A DNA stretch of 64,000 nt from the NCBI RefSeq assembly GCF_050947875.1, contig NW_027460291.1, forward strand, positions 26,495,868 to 26,559,867, written 5' to 3'. This document shows, piece after piece, positions 29,821-41,043 of this stretch. The position numbers were made by a program, and so were the translations under genes. The notes below the pieces were generated by a model. That model had not been told where the DNA came from. It saw only the letters and a program-made list of their open reading frames with translations, and ran no database searches. Within the stretch, counting starts at the first letter, position 1. Every line of letters begins with the position of its first letter. The stretch is from Dermacentor variabilis (taxonomy: Eukaryota > Arthropoda > Arachnida > Ixodida > Ixodidae).

Positions 29821-30660
29821 TCATTGGACGATTTTACGTTCGGAAGGTCTCGCAGTTTCGTCAAATGGTACTAAATGGTCATTGTTGGATCGTCGAAACT
29901 TCAACCTCGCAATGGCGTCCGCGTAGCCCGATCCGGACGTCGGCAAAGCAGGGATTGCTGCTCCTGTATCTTCAGCCAGAAAACTTTCGAGGTAATAAAA
30001 TTTAGTGGAAGTCGTCAAGCCATTGTTTAGGTGATAGGTCTGTTCAAATTGCTCCCACAAGCCTGTCCAATCATTCAGCTCCCCTTGAACGTTGAGATAT
30101 GTAGCTGTGGCAATCAGGGTCCCATAAATCTGACTGGAGTCTCATATCTGGTGGGCGAGCTTTCTACCTGGGCAAACTAGCAACAAAGCTCAACAAGCCT
30201 ACTAGTGGCTTCATCGCTATATTCCGCTGCGGCTGTATACTCTTGTTCGAACTGTTCGCTGGGAATATATTCATCAAACTGCGCGTTAATCTGCGAAAGC
30301 TCATCGTTGCCCGCGGAAAAATGATGTCGAACAGCTGAGAGTTTCGCGATGTTGGCTTTGGAAGAATCAAACCAGGATCAGGCTTCCTGAATGATTTTAC
30401 CGTTCTCAGCCCATCGTACAGATCACTTGTCTTTAATTCTATCCATGATAGCGTCGAAGCTGGCTATATCCTGGTGTCCGCGCCGGTCTTCATATCCACG
30501 ATCAGTTGATTCCTCGCCGCCCCCAACACGAAACGAGAGTAGAGTACTGTCAGGTGTGCGTAGAACAAGCACAGTTGCGCCTTCGTGTTTTCGGCAATAT
30601 GTACGTGCTTAGACGGCAACGGGCGAGAACAACTCAAACAGGAGCCCTGGCATAGCACCT
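29821..30660 (-). pseudogene. BEL/Pao-type gag remnant
   Basis: The minus-strand frame 30060-29821 reads MWEQFEQTYHLNNGLTTSTKFYYLESFL, then GAAIPALPTSGSGYADAIARLKFR. This is the DUF1759-like capsid signature of BEL/Pao elements (FWxQFExxVHxNxxLSxxxKFxYLxxxLxGxA). Upstream frames (to ~30500) give FDEYIPSEQFEQEYTAAAEYSDEATSRL, the N-terminal gag helix region, with shifts and a stop near 30420. No protease, RT or integrase of the element follows; 29821 is the cut edge. Confidence 0.8.
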
Positions 30661-30996
30661 ACGTATTCCAACGTCTTTCTTTTCTTTGTCTACACTGCCT
30701 AGCCACGTTTATTTAACTTCGTGTTTTTCTACAACAGCCTTGCCACTATAGCCGTCCCGTACAGGGGTGATAAGGCGGGCGACGTAAAGGTGACGTGAAG
30801 AAGGCAAGGAAACAGCGGTTATGGGCAAACTGAAGCTACGATACGGTATGCTTCTGCTATTTCTTCAAAGAAACACCGCGAAAATTTGTCAATCCGGCAA
30901 ATGAGCAGGATGTGCAGATGCAATGCCGTATTAAAACACCGTGGGGTCTAGGTGACCCTGCGGAAACTCTCGAAAGTCAAATCAACACTTCTGTGC
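30661..30996. other. Short intergenic stretch
   Basis: No gene or known repeat recognised between the BEL/Pao gag relic and the SINE. Confidence 0.3.
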
Positions 30997-31220
30997 CTGC
31001 TGTGGTAGCTTGACGGCTCTTACATTGCTGGAGGTCGCGGGTTCAAACCCGACCGTGGCAGCCGCACTTCAACGGGAGCGAAATGCATCAACGTTAGTGC
31101 CCTTACATTTTGGTGCACGTTAAACAACAAAAGAGTGTCAAAGTTAATCCGGAGTCCACAACTATAGCGTGCCTCATAATCCGATCGTGATTTTGACACC
31201 TACAGCACCACAATTCAATT
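30997..31220 (+). repeat. Full-length but diverged Ruka SINE
   Basis: The plus strand has CCTGCTGTGGTAGCTTGACGGCTCT (A-box side), GTCGCGGGTTCAAACCCGACC, a canonical B-box arm with intact GGTTCAAAC core, and then the body GTGCACGTTAAACAACA, CCGGAGTCCACAACTATAGCGTGCCTCATAATC and an AATTCAATT tail. The B-box is the best preserved of all copies. Confidence 0.85.
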
Positions 31221-31418
31221 AACGTTTAACACTCCTGCCACGATGCCATGTTCCATGTGAGTCAATGATAATGCTCAACCCTTTCAGAGATTATGAGCAA
31301 TGGCGCACAACAACGCTTGAAGCAAAGACGTCTTCCTGTGTGTTCTGTGTACTGCGCGAACAAATATTAGTGCTCCACGCAAGGTAACGTTTAACATCAC
31401 ATTCTTAAAACGCTTTCA

Positions 31419-31653
31419 CGCCCCTTTGGGGTGCATATTTATCCCACAGCAATAATCGTTATCTGCCTTGCTTGCGTTTCCTTTCTTGAAAGCTCGGCGC
31501 TCGCTACTTTCCTGTCGGGAATGCTGTGTCACACTGATAACGCACAATCCGTTCGTGACTGGGCAGTACCGGGCACGCAGCGTTCAAGAAAGGAAACGCA
31601 GGCAAGACAGATGACGATTATCACTGTGGGACAAGATAAGGTCCCAAGGGTGT
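31419..31653. repeat. Foldback MITE, ~235 bp, ~80-bp terminal inverted repeats
   Basis: The left arm (31421-31498: cccctttggggtgcatat, tcccacagcaataatcgtta, gcttgcgtttcctttcttga) is matched in reverse complement by the right arm (31583-31653), with few mismatches. The loop is about 85 bases. There is no coding capacity. I recall this motif as very common in tick sequences. Frames within it (31431-31655) are artefacts of the repeat. Confidence 0.85.
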
Positions 31654-31941
31654 AATTTTTTTAGGGGTGCAACTAACCATTCTTGTACTAGACACAATGC
31701 TGAATATATTGCACATTTTCCGTCAACATTACCGCTAATCATCGTCAAAGCAAACAGCATAGAAAGCTTCGGTTACATCGATTCCCACAGTGTGTAGGAT
31801 CCGCATATTTATTTTTCTCCCTTGATTCATTGAACCTTTTAGGCCTACTATTGCATGACTTCATTCAGTAGTTTCTGATCGTTCGTTCCGGAGTAAGCGC
31901 GCTAATCTTTCTGTGCCGGCCTCTCTCGGCGATGTTTGCAG

Positions 31942-32239
31942 GACCCGCTGGATCTGCGAGTCCGGACTGCTGGATCTTCACCTGGAAGGGGTTCTGCTGC
32001 AGACATGGCGACAGTTAGAGCGCGCGCATAGCACAGCCGAGGCCATCCGCTCCGAAGACGTCTCCGGGTTGTTCGCCGTCTGGATAATGGGAATGGGAAT
32101 GGCAGCCGTCGCAACGTTAGCGGAGGGAATCATGGCATACCGAGGGCGCGTTGGGACCTCGGGACCACGCAGTGGCCTTAGGCGGCGCCGCAACAGGCTC
32201 AAGCCGGGTGTTCGGGAACTTCTCTGTTCTAGATCGTAA
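31942..32239 (+). CDS. Probable last exon of an ionotropic receptor (IR/iGluR-like)
   Basis: A pyrimidine-rich tract ends in GATGTTTGCAG at 31941. The frame then runs TRWICESGLLDLHLEGVL, SEDVSGLFAVWIMGMGMAAVATLAEGI and RGRVGTSGPRSGLRRRRNRL, ending in TAA at 32237-32239. The pattern fits the C-terminus of chemosensory ionotropic receptors: an ESGL-type helix after the second ligand lobe, an S-x-x-D-x-x-G-x-F lead-in to the last membrane helix (M3) around residues 45-70, and a short basic cytoplasmic tail. Such receptors are ligand-gated cation channels of sensory membranes, and tick genomes encode many. The listing starts after the acceptor; the true frame would come from an upstream exon that I cannot find. 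It may belong to a pseudogene. The domain call rests on motif memory only. Confidence 0.5.
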
Positions 32240-32929
32240 AAGGCCGCGGAACAGAACGCGGTTTGATTGATGCACCATGAGAACGATATAGAGAGTGCAA
32301 AGAAAAAGTGTTTTCAGCAGAGTGTTTTTTTTTATTTGTTTGTCTGATTGAGTTGTCTTAACGTTACCAGACGACGTAATCGTTTTCCTGAAGCATTTCT
32401 CCTGCAGAACCGATACGGCTAAAGAATAATTTGAACGTGATGTTTATTTGCACAGTCCAAATTCGCGACATTTAGTTACATCGATCATAGAAACAAGGTC
32501 CTTCAGTGCTTTCGAACTAGTCACGAAACCCGCGTAACGCTATGGCAGAGCTCCATATAACACCCGCATTGGACGCACCGCGATGCTGGCGCAAGTAGAA
32601 GTTGCACTGGAGCAGACGCCGAACGGACGCCACAGGCGTTCAGTGCGTACGTTCGCTATGGCCCAAGGGTCGACAGCCTGTATCGGCGTTTGAATATTGC
32701 CGACACAACTTCCAAATCGCCATCCTGTCTTTGTACAGTGTTCAGAAACTTAAACGCGAAGAATTTCGAACTACGCCTTGTTTCATTCCCAAGTTCAACT
32801 GCGTAAGCAACAGGGGCTCAATTCATAATTGAAATTGTACACTTGGGCGGACTCCGTCGTTTGAAACAGACTAAAGAGCAAGTTCATGTTTCATTTTTAG
32901 ATGATTGCGTGTACAAAAACCTGTGTTCT
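32240..32929. other. 3' flank of the receptor exon; intergenic
   Basis: There is no good AATAAA within 150 bases downstream of the stop on the plus strand (the AAAGAATAAT near 32422 is imperfect). A plus frame at 32602-32832 has no recognised domain. Confidence 0.3.
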
Positions 32930-33500
32930 GAACTAACAAAGCTAACCACCTGAATACTAAACTAATAACTAATTATTAAACTAAAGAACTCATTATTAAT
33001 CAGAAAAGTTACTGAAAAAATTAATAAATTACCTAATATATTACTAATTATTTTTAAATTACTTTAAAATCAATCAATATAACTAATTATCGCTCAACTA
33101 ATAACTAAGCTAATAACCAACTAGTTAACTCACACAGATAGGCAACTGATTAGGCGATCAAACAAATATGCAATTACTAAAAATTCCAACTAATATCTTC
33201 CTAACCTTACTTATCAACTAGCAACTACATTAACTAAGGAAACTCAAGAAGTAATGTAACCACTTCAATAAGAAAATCGACTAAACCAATAAACTAATGA
33301 CATAATAACTGAGTAATACACCAACCAAGGTAACAAAATAAATCATGTAACTAACAAAACTAATTAACAAAACAAACCAACAATGCTAACCAACTGATTA
33401 ACCTAACTCTAATAGCTAAGCAAATATAATTAACTGAGTAACTAATCAACTAATAACTAACACAATGAACTAGCTAACCAAATATAGCTGACTTGTCCAA
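32930..33500. repeat. AT-rich simple region built of CTAA/ACTAATAA motifs
   Basis: About 570 bases composed almost wholly of ctaa, actaa, taactaat and close variants, with no fixed period. It resembles a decayed (TTAG/CTAA)-like array, but the unit is tetranucleotide CTAA, not the arthropod telomere repeat TTAGG. No coding capacity. Confidence 0.8.
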
Positions 33501-35685
33501 CTAACTAACAAGACAAAGTACAAATACAGACAGTCGAAAGAAACAGTCTGTGCAAGGAAGGCTACTAGGGGGTGGGACTCGGCGCCAATCATATAACGGT
33601 GCCGTGTATAATTTAAACACAAACGCATCGCACATATACTTGAATTTTGTCAAAAGTTACCATTGCATGTTCACTCTACAAACGTGCTGAAATAAATGAG
33701 GGAGAGGCGCCTTTCCTCGTTAAACATTTGCATGATCGCGCAGCCAACCCATCTGGCGCGGCAGATTGTTCATCTTCCACTTACGCCAACATCTCTGGTG
33801 CCAACTTCTGTCTCTATATGAATCTTTCGGGGAAGTTTCATGATCAGATTAAAAGTATTGAAGGACCCTGATAGTAATAAGCCACGAAGATTGCCGTGCA
33901 ATGTTTGTAGCGTTCTCTAACTGTTTCACTGAGCCATCATATATTCGTAGATAGATCGGTGTCGTGGGCCATATATTATTCATTTTTAGAGAACCCCTGT
34001 TCTGTCGCCCTAACACTATCGCCACAACCGAAGGCATTACGAAGGCTTCGCCGCGTCAAGGCTTCGAGTGGTGAGGCACGCATTGCATGCATTTGCAAAT
34101 CACCGGCCTCGATAGCAGCAATAGCTATGTTGGCAGGTTACGTTTCACAGAATAGCCACTGCTCGCCATGCGGACCACGACCAGATTTGCCACGCGGTTC
34201 ACGGGTCCCCGGGCCGCAGCAGCTGCTGCTTCTCAGCTACGACTCTACTGCAGTGCTGTGAACACTGGTTATTTACTGAAAGAATAAACCAGCATATGTT
34301 GGCCCTCGGTGTTGGAATTCGTCACTTCTCAATCCAGCAGTCTCCCCGGACGCCTCAGATGTAGCCACTTCGTTCTCCCGGACTTCACAATTCACACCTC
34401 CTCGTGTAATATTTGAAGATATTCTTGATCGAGGCGCACTCAGTTTCTCCAGGGACTTCTACGTACCAGATGATGACAGCGCCGCTTTGCGATTAAAGAA
34501 GGCGCTACGCTTCGCAAAGACTGCCGTGGAATATCAGTGAACCGCAGTGACATCATCCGTCGAGGAGTAGCACTACAATCCACTTTCCTGGCGCAGTGGT
34601 GCCAGCGCTAACGTTCGCAGCTGACATAGCCGTGGCATGATGTTTCCTCGCACGCCAGCTTCACTCACATGAAAAGCGCAATCCACCAGTTCACTACACA
34701 TATAGCAATTACAGATTTAGCTAAATGCATTAAAGCAAGCTTGTTCGCATGATGGCTGTGCTTGTCTTTGTGAAGAAACACGAAGAGTGAAGCTGCAGCA
34801 CTTTCACGGCTCGTGAAAAGCTCGCACGATGGCACAAAAAGCACCGATGTTACCGACACGATAACTGAGTGCACAATATTTGCCGGCTGACGCGCAAAGT
34901 GCGCGCACAAGCACACGGCATTTTTCACAACGTGGCGGCCAACGCCGCCGGCATCTTTTTCAGAAAGGAGTCGTTTGCTAGCTTCTTGAGCTAGTCCGAG
35001 CAAAAATCTGGAGGAGGAGGGTGGTTATTCTGCAAGTGTCCACCTAGTGAAAATTTCCCTTCATCTGCTACTGTAGTTCTGTGTGCCTGGACTGGGGTAC
35101 ACATCAAAAGGATACACTCGCCCTCGGCCAATCCGCAGTACAGCAGCACAAGTGGACATGTCCACCTGGTGCACATGTCCAGCAGAATACCCCACTCCCC
35201 CTGCTCACAGCTCCGAGAGCCGGCGGTTCGTCCGCGAATTCCGGTCTGTGAAAAAGGACCGCGATTCTGCCAGCTCTCGCAATGGTTGGTGGAGCTTCCA
35301 AATCTGCACGAGTAAAATTGAATGTGGCAGAGCAATCCAAGCAGTCCAGCACTTCCAAGCAGTCCAGTCCAGTCCAGATTTCTGATGCCGTCGTTGTGAA
35401 CTCCAGGTACCGCCATATACCACCGCCACAACGGTGTCGATCTCCATTGCTGCAAGCCCACTGGTCCTTGTCGCCTACACGGCCTGAAACCTACCTACGC
35501 TTCGGAAAACTACGCCGTCCATCTTCACGCTATCTTTATTACTCGGTATAAAAATTATTTCTTGACAGCAAGGGCGTAACCACGGCAGGGGTGGGGGCGG
35601 AGCACGTGCCTAGTGTTTATCACTTACCGTGTATTGACGATACACTCGACCGTCTTCACAGTGTAAAATTGTTTTTGTTTATTGA
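33501..35685. other. Intergenic stretch, nothing identifiable
   Basis: Short frames at 33647-33871, 33959-34261 and 34991-35461 show no recognised domain. A short internal duplication lies at 35338-35379, where ccaagcagtccag occurs twice, followed by cagtccag repeats. The strand-overlapping frames at 34991-35461 are typical of GC-rich non-coding repeat sequence. Confidence 0.35.
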
Positions 35686-35689
35686 TGGC

Positions 35690-37400
35690 CCCTTAGGTTA
35701 ATGTTTAATGGTAGATTGCTCTTGATCAATTGAACCGGTAATAACGAATTTCTAACTTCGGATGACCTATATATATTTAAGCGCATGACCTTTGGTTTTT
35801 GCAATGCACCGGGCACATTCGAGCACATGATATATTCGCTTCTCCGTGGCTTCAATGGGACAACTTGCATGAGCTACAACGACAATGACGTGTTTTTTAA
35901 GCCACATTAAGCAGCTATGTTCAGCACCTATCCACCATTATAGAGTTATATCGCTATACTGACTTCCGGCTCAACTCTTAAAATTGGCGCTTCGGACGTC
36001 GTGAAATCACTGCATGTGTGCTCTACCAACTTGTCAACGTTGCAGATATTCCAGCCTCATCTAGCCAAAGCTCGCTCCGTAAAGAATATCCCCATTTCCT
36101 GTTCGGATAAAGATATCCGTAGCTTCATCGAGTTCTGCTCTTAGTACTGCCGTTTCAACCGCAAGTCCGCTTGATGTCAGGCCTCCCCTCTCTGCGCTCT
36201 GGAAAAGCCAGGACATTGCTTTTACGCGGGTCTCGCCCCAAGATGCGGTTCTTTCAGCACTTATCTATGCTCGCGCGACTTCTCCAATTTATGCGCAGTT
36301 GGATACAATGCACCTGTAGAAGTTCGCACAAATGCCAATGGCCACGAAATCAGTGCTGTCCTGCAGCTGAGAGCCATCGAGGGCAGATAAAACCGCGTTA
36401 TCGGCCACACAAACCGCAGTCCAGAACGCAGCGAAATTATTCAAATAAAGAAGGAACATGCCTTGCTCTTGTTTAAGCTGTCGCGAAATTCTCTCCCTAC
36501 CTTTTTGACCGCAGCTTTACTGTTGTAATTGACCACCATACTCTCTGCTCTTCTCATTCAATTAAATATTTTACATGCCTTTCGAATGTTGGGCTCTCTC
36601 CCTGCAAGAAGTTTCGTTTTCACTTGTATACAGGTTCGGTCAGCTGCATTAGAACGCCGATTACTTGTATCGGGACCTCGTGAATTTCCCTGACTTTGTC
36701 GGACACGCCTGCGTTTTGTCCACCTCGTACCTTCTCATTATAGGAGACGATCAACGTTGTGATCCGGCTTCACGTTCTATTATCGACCGTGTGAGCTCCG
36801 CAACACCCGACACTTCGCTTTACCAGTTCTGCCTTCCCAACGGCACCTTATACCGTCACAATATGCACCCCGACAACCATGAGCGCATTCCTGTCGTGCT
36901 GGACTGTCTGCAGTCAGCAGTCTTTCGCTTGCTTCAGGATCAACCCACTGCCAGACACCTTGGTTTCATCCGCCGGTAATGACCACTTCAGGTGCCGCAT
37001 CTTCTGGCCCTCTGTGTCGCTTCGTACAGCGGTATGTCGGTAGCTGCAACTTAAGCGGGCACCTAAAGCAACCAGGAAGGCTTCCAGTCGGTCAGCTACA
37101 TTCTGTTGGCATCCATGCCGAAGGGTTCTTCTGCGTTTGGCTTGACCTATTTGGCCCTTTTCTCATCTCAGCATCAGGCCACAATTGTCACCGTCGCCAC
37201 ACGTGCTCTCCCCACTGGCTACGCTGCGGATGTCGCTGACTTTCTTCTTCGTGACATCATCCGGCATCATGGCGCTCGTCGTTATCTCCTTACTAGAGGC
37301 CGTAACTTAGTCAAAATGCCTCTTTTTCCTTGCGTCCGTATCGTGCCTATTCAGTATACATGTATAAGCGCCAACCTTCTAGCAACATTTTAGTGACATC
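35690..37400 (+). pseudogene. Decayed Ty3/gypsy RT-RNase H-integrase
   Basis: The plus strand at 35780-35895 gives FKRMTFGFCNAPGTFEHMIYSLLRGF (RT motif B), then MSYNDNDVFF where YLDDVIVF is expected, so the catalytic Y-x-D-D is destroyed. The thumb, connection and RNase H remnants follow with many stops; the RNase H end reads RFGQLH, a stop, then NADYL at about 36635-36670. From 36860 the integrase starts: FRLLQDQPTARHLGFIRR (zinc-finger His) and later LDLFGPFLISASG (core start) and DVADFLLRDIIRHHGARR. The copy ends near 37400, inside the integrase core. The order here is the normal gypsy one (RT, RNase H, integrase), unlike the element at 13.3-22.5 kb. Confidence 0.8.
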
Positions 37401-39189
37401 TTTATCGTGCCTATATATCCCTGTTAATGCTTATATCGATGTCGGTGCCTATACTAGATTTTCAGCGCCTAGAAATGCCTTCGTATGTGTTTTTCCCTAG
37501 CCTGATTTTGTTTTTAATGCTACCACCCACTTTGGAACTTGGTCGAAAGCACCAGGAGATATGTAAATTATGAAACACGCAACTTGCCGGTGCAAAGACT
37601 GTCATTACAGGCTTTGCCGCAGACGAGTGAATTGCTCTGACAAGGGCTTAAATTTATCTACGCGACGACACAATTGAAGAATAACTAGCGCACTTGTGCG
37701 ATTATTTCACGGTTTTAGCTTACACCACTGAGAAATTGGAAGGCTCAGACGTAACTCCCACCTAGAATGTGGGGCTCATTTCGAACGTTCAGAAAGGTTC
37801 GCCACCATCCGCATTTTATTTTTTGAAGAGAGTTAGTTCGACACTTAATCTCTGAAAAAAAATCCTGGGCTTTCGCTACTGAAAGATCTGTCGAAGGTTC
37901 TATTCTATCTTATGTTTAGCATCCCAGCCTTCTCTCTTTTCTCTCTCTGGCTGTCTCTTATACCCACCACAAGCTCACAACCGCTTCGCATATAAATACC
38001 GAGAACCCTCCTTAGTGCATGAGCGCAAAGTCTCGCCGAGGTACACCAGCGGACAAAAGTCTACAAACCATAGGATCAACAAAAAAAAAGAATTTATATA
38101 TAATTCAGACGCCAAATCGAAATTGACGAGTGCACTATAAATTGAAATGTGCCATGTTTGGACTCAGTCCTAAATTCCTAGGAGCGGGGAGATGAAAATC
38201 GCCTTTGTCACGTAATCGCTAAGGGTAATACTTTTGCTCAGGGAATTACGTTTCTGCCGGCCGCCGTTACTTCCCAGTCACGGCGGCCGCCTTTGCCGTA
38301 CACTATTTTCGTCTACAAATGGTCCAGGCAAGACACTCCCAGCTATTCACCGTTTTGTCCACTGTTTCGACACGAACCTTCTCTGCCCCTCCATACTTAA
38401 CTTCAGCCACTCTAACCTCATATTCACTACGTACGCTTCACAGCGTGGGCTATGCACAGCCCTTCGACTACTAATCAGCGCCTGACGGTGTTCAATATTT
38501 CTCAAAAATTCCTGTACGATTTCCACCACAGGAACGTCTGTTATTCTCCAGGCTCCTTCCTGCTGCTGTGGTATCTGTTCCACCACGTCGGTCTTTCCGA
38601 AAAACTCTCTTCTCGCTAGGACGCTCAGGGTGTTGCGCTAAGTCATCGTCGGTATTTGCGAGATTAAACCAGGGATGGATCTAGCGCGGTCCCCACGGCC
38701 TCCGATTAATATCGTACACATTATGTGAGTTAATCCGTATGTGCTGATGACATATATTATGTCACCACAAGTGTCGGCTTGGCGCTCGCTCCGGGAGTAG
38801 TGTCGCAGGACAGGAGAGGGACCGGTGTAGTAGGACGCAGTACGACGACAGAGACAAAGTGGCCGGAGGCATGCTCCAAATTTGGATCAGTCGTGTCTAG
38901 TTCTCGTTTTCGCCTAGTAAGCAATTGTAAATATATGTTATCGCCCTAACAATAAGCAGATATATGTATTATAAGGAAGCTTGTTCTACCAAATCAACCA
39001 GATTGATAACTCCGGAGAAAGTCCTAGTGGTGTAAGGACTAAGAGCTGCACAGAGTCCGAAAATGAGCTTTGCCCTTTTGAGATGCGCATTGGTGAGGGC
39101 AGTAGCTTGGGTATTGTTCACCTTCCCAAAAACAGCCTACAGGGGAAACAACAGCCAGTGGCATGTGAAAAGTTGGGCACGACAAAGGG
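37401..39189. other. Intergenic stretch; possible LTR-like piece at 38740-38990
   Basis: No gene is supported. 38740-38990 is a compact block (tgatgacatatattatgtcacc through taagcaattgtaaatatatg) whose composition resembles a tick LTR, with no second copy to confirm it. A short GGCCGCCG...CGGCGGCC inverted repeat lies at 38260-38290. Confidence 0.3.
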
Positions 39190-39410
39190 TATTTTTAAAG
39201 TTATAGCAACTATATGGACACACTAGGCAAATTTTTGTCGTCGGCGTCGTCGCCCCAATCCTAAAGTGCGAAAAGATCGTGCTCTGCGCGCCGTGCGGTG
39301 TGGGCGCGAAGAAAGGCGTGCGCGCGTTAGCCGAATTAGGATGGCGGCTTGATGCGGTCGGCGTTCCCGCACGCACCACGCGGGAAATCACGTGGTCAAG
39401 CGCGCTCTAG
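39190..39410. repeat. Second member of the TAGCAAxTATATGxACAC repeat family
   Basis: It shares the AT-rich start (ttatagcaactatatggacacac) and part of the GC-rich body with 24037-24430. Its GC-rich half ends just before the double hairpin. Confidence 0.4.
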
Positions 39411-39414
39411 AGAA

Positions 39415-39458
39415 GGTGAGTGCATGTATCCTCCTCTAGGAGGATACATGCACTCACC
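39415..39458. repeat. Perfect 21-bp inverted repeat, 2-nt loop
   Basis: Arm 1 at 39415-39435 (GGTGAGTGCATGTATCCTCCT) repeats as its exact reverse complement at 39438-39458; the loop is CT. There is no mismatch. Confidence 0.95.
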
Positions 39459-39465
39459 GCGCGAC

Positions 39466-39510
39466 CGCAGTCACATGCGGTCGCGCGTGGCGCGACCGCA
39501 TGTGACTGCG
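39466..39510. repeat. Second perfect 21-bp inverted repeat, 3-nt loop
   Basis: Arm 1 at 39466-39486 is exactly complementary to 39490-39510; the loop is GTG. It begins 7 bases after the first hairpin ends. The first 11 bases of its second arm (GCGCGACCGCA) also occur directly at 39459-39469, so the two hairpins share sequence at the join. Confidence 0.95.
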
Positions 39511-40162
39511 AAAAAGCCATCGTACTTAAAACTAAGTTTGGAAGAGAGACCAGTAGTCCATGAGAGGGCGACGTTAGCCACACCAGGGAGTCATGAGAAA
39601 AAGCAGGTGTGGTGTGAGATATCCGCAGAGAATTTGATGTGGCAATGAAGGGAAAGCTAAAGGGGCGGAGCCTCTGCACATATGTTATTGCGCCAAAAAT
39701 TCCGGCAACGTTTGACAACGCTTTCGGTTTCTTGGGACAGATAATGGGAATGAGCGTGGCGTCCAGGTGCAACGGTTTCATATTTGCCCAAACGCGAAAG
39801 AGAAACGTGTGAAAATAAGTCAAACTTAAGGATACACTAAAAACAAAAATTAGTTGAGCTGTTATAGTAAAGCATCCTTCCACAATACCAGCAACGTAGC
39901 TCTTACCATGACAAGAATTTCGTTAAGCCAGAAAAGCGACAAAAATGAAAGACGGGTGGCGACGCCACCTTGAAATTGCCGCTACAGCTTGCCATGACGT
40001 CATGGATTTTGATGGCGTCTGCTCGGCCCCAGTTAACTTGTTATCGGCAAAGTTGGACGGTATGCTTTTCTAAAAGAGCCAAAAACTAAGTTGGCAAGTT
40101 TCAGGAACTTTTATTGTGTCAGGAACTTTCATTGAGCTAGAATGGGCCAAATACAAAAAAAC
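39511..40162. other. Intergenic stretch
   Basis: No supported gene; frames on both strands overlap and lack domains. It ends in AATGGGCCAAATACAAAAAAAC at the Harbinger-like insertion point. Confidence 0.3.
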
Positions 40163-40165
40163 ATA

Positions 40166-40745
40166 GGGCGCGTTAAGTTAGCGCGCTCCGAACTCCAAAG
40201 AAGCACGCTCGAGTGCGCTCGTGCGACGTCTTCGGAGCTTAACTTCACGACCATTTTCACCGACTGTTTTCGGGTGCACGAACGCGCCGTCTGGCGAATG
40301 TTATGTTGCTTCCGCATCCGCTATTGCACTTAGCGCGCTTTTCGAAAATGGCCTCGCCGACCGTACTCCTGCAGTTCTTGTTAGACCATGAAGAGGTAGA
40401 ACAACTTGACGCGCGGCGACGGAGGCAGCAGCAGCGGCTTACGTATGCGATGCAAGCTCAACGTTCGCGCCAAGCTCATAGGGCGCCAACACGTTCCAGA
40501 TCTCGCCTGAGAGCAGCTTACGCCCGCCTGCGCGGCGGCGGGAGGAACGAGTGGGCAAGGAGAACGGACTTGCATCAGTGGAGAGAGTAAGAAACACGTC
40601 ATCCTTCCGGAAGCTGTAGCAGGCACGCGCTCTCGCGCACGGTTTCTAGGGTGGGGCGCGTAGAGCGCGCTCCGTAATCACGCACCGGAAGTCGCGTTGT
40701 AGCCGTTAAGTTTAAAAGAGCGCACTCGAGCGCCTTAACGCGCCC
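40166..40745 (+). mobile_element. Harbinger-like DNA element, 580 bp, with TIRs and 3-bp target duplication
   Basis: The ends are GGGCGCGTTAAG at 40166-40177 and its exact reverse complement at 40734-40745; similarity continues weakly inwards through GCGCTC-rich sequence. Direct ATA copies flank the element at 40163-40165 and 40746-40748. A 3-bp target duplication fits PIF/Harbinger. Inside, 40348-40590 encodes an 80-residue frame starting MASPTVLLQFLLDHEEVEQLDARRRRQQ, an acidic-then-basic start like that of Harbinger transposase first exons. The DDE domain is missing, so this is a non-autonomous internal-deletion derivative. Confidence 0.75.
40348..40590 (+). pseudogene. Truncated transposase N-terminus inside the Harbinger-like element
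   Basis: The frame begins at an ATG in the GAAAATGG context. It is rich in Arg and Gln (DARRRRQQQRLTYAMQAQRSRQ) and ends at a stop after ~80 residues (WARRTDLHQWRE). I infer a transposase remnant from its position between the TIRs; no catalytic motif is present. Confidence 0.5.
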
Positions 40746-40968
40746 ATAGTTTCAAGTTCGTGACGTCACACAAGGGTGTGCACGAAGCTGCCGTGTCATT
40801 GGCGCCCGCCGGTGACGCGGTTGCCTCGTGGGGAGCATTCAAAGAATGCGCACGGCCGTTTTTGGACACAAGGGACACTAAGTAGAAACGCTTATTCATT
40901 TGAGACTGATAAAGTGCGCTTTCAGAACAATATTTTCGGGAATTTCGCAGTAATCGGCTGATTATTAG

Positions 40969-40970
<2 letters not shown>

Positions 40971-41040
<70 letters not shown>
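40971..41040. repeat. (AT)n microsatellite
   Basis: An uninterrupted AT dinucleotide run of 70 bases. Confidence 0.95.

Positions 41041-41043
<3 letters not shown>

Noticed and set aside
32930..33500. Interstitial telomere array
   Set aside because: The motif is CTAA-type without the arthropod CCTAA/TTAGG pentamer register.
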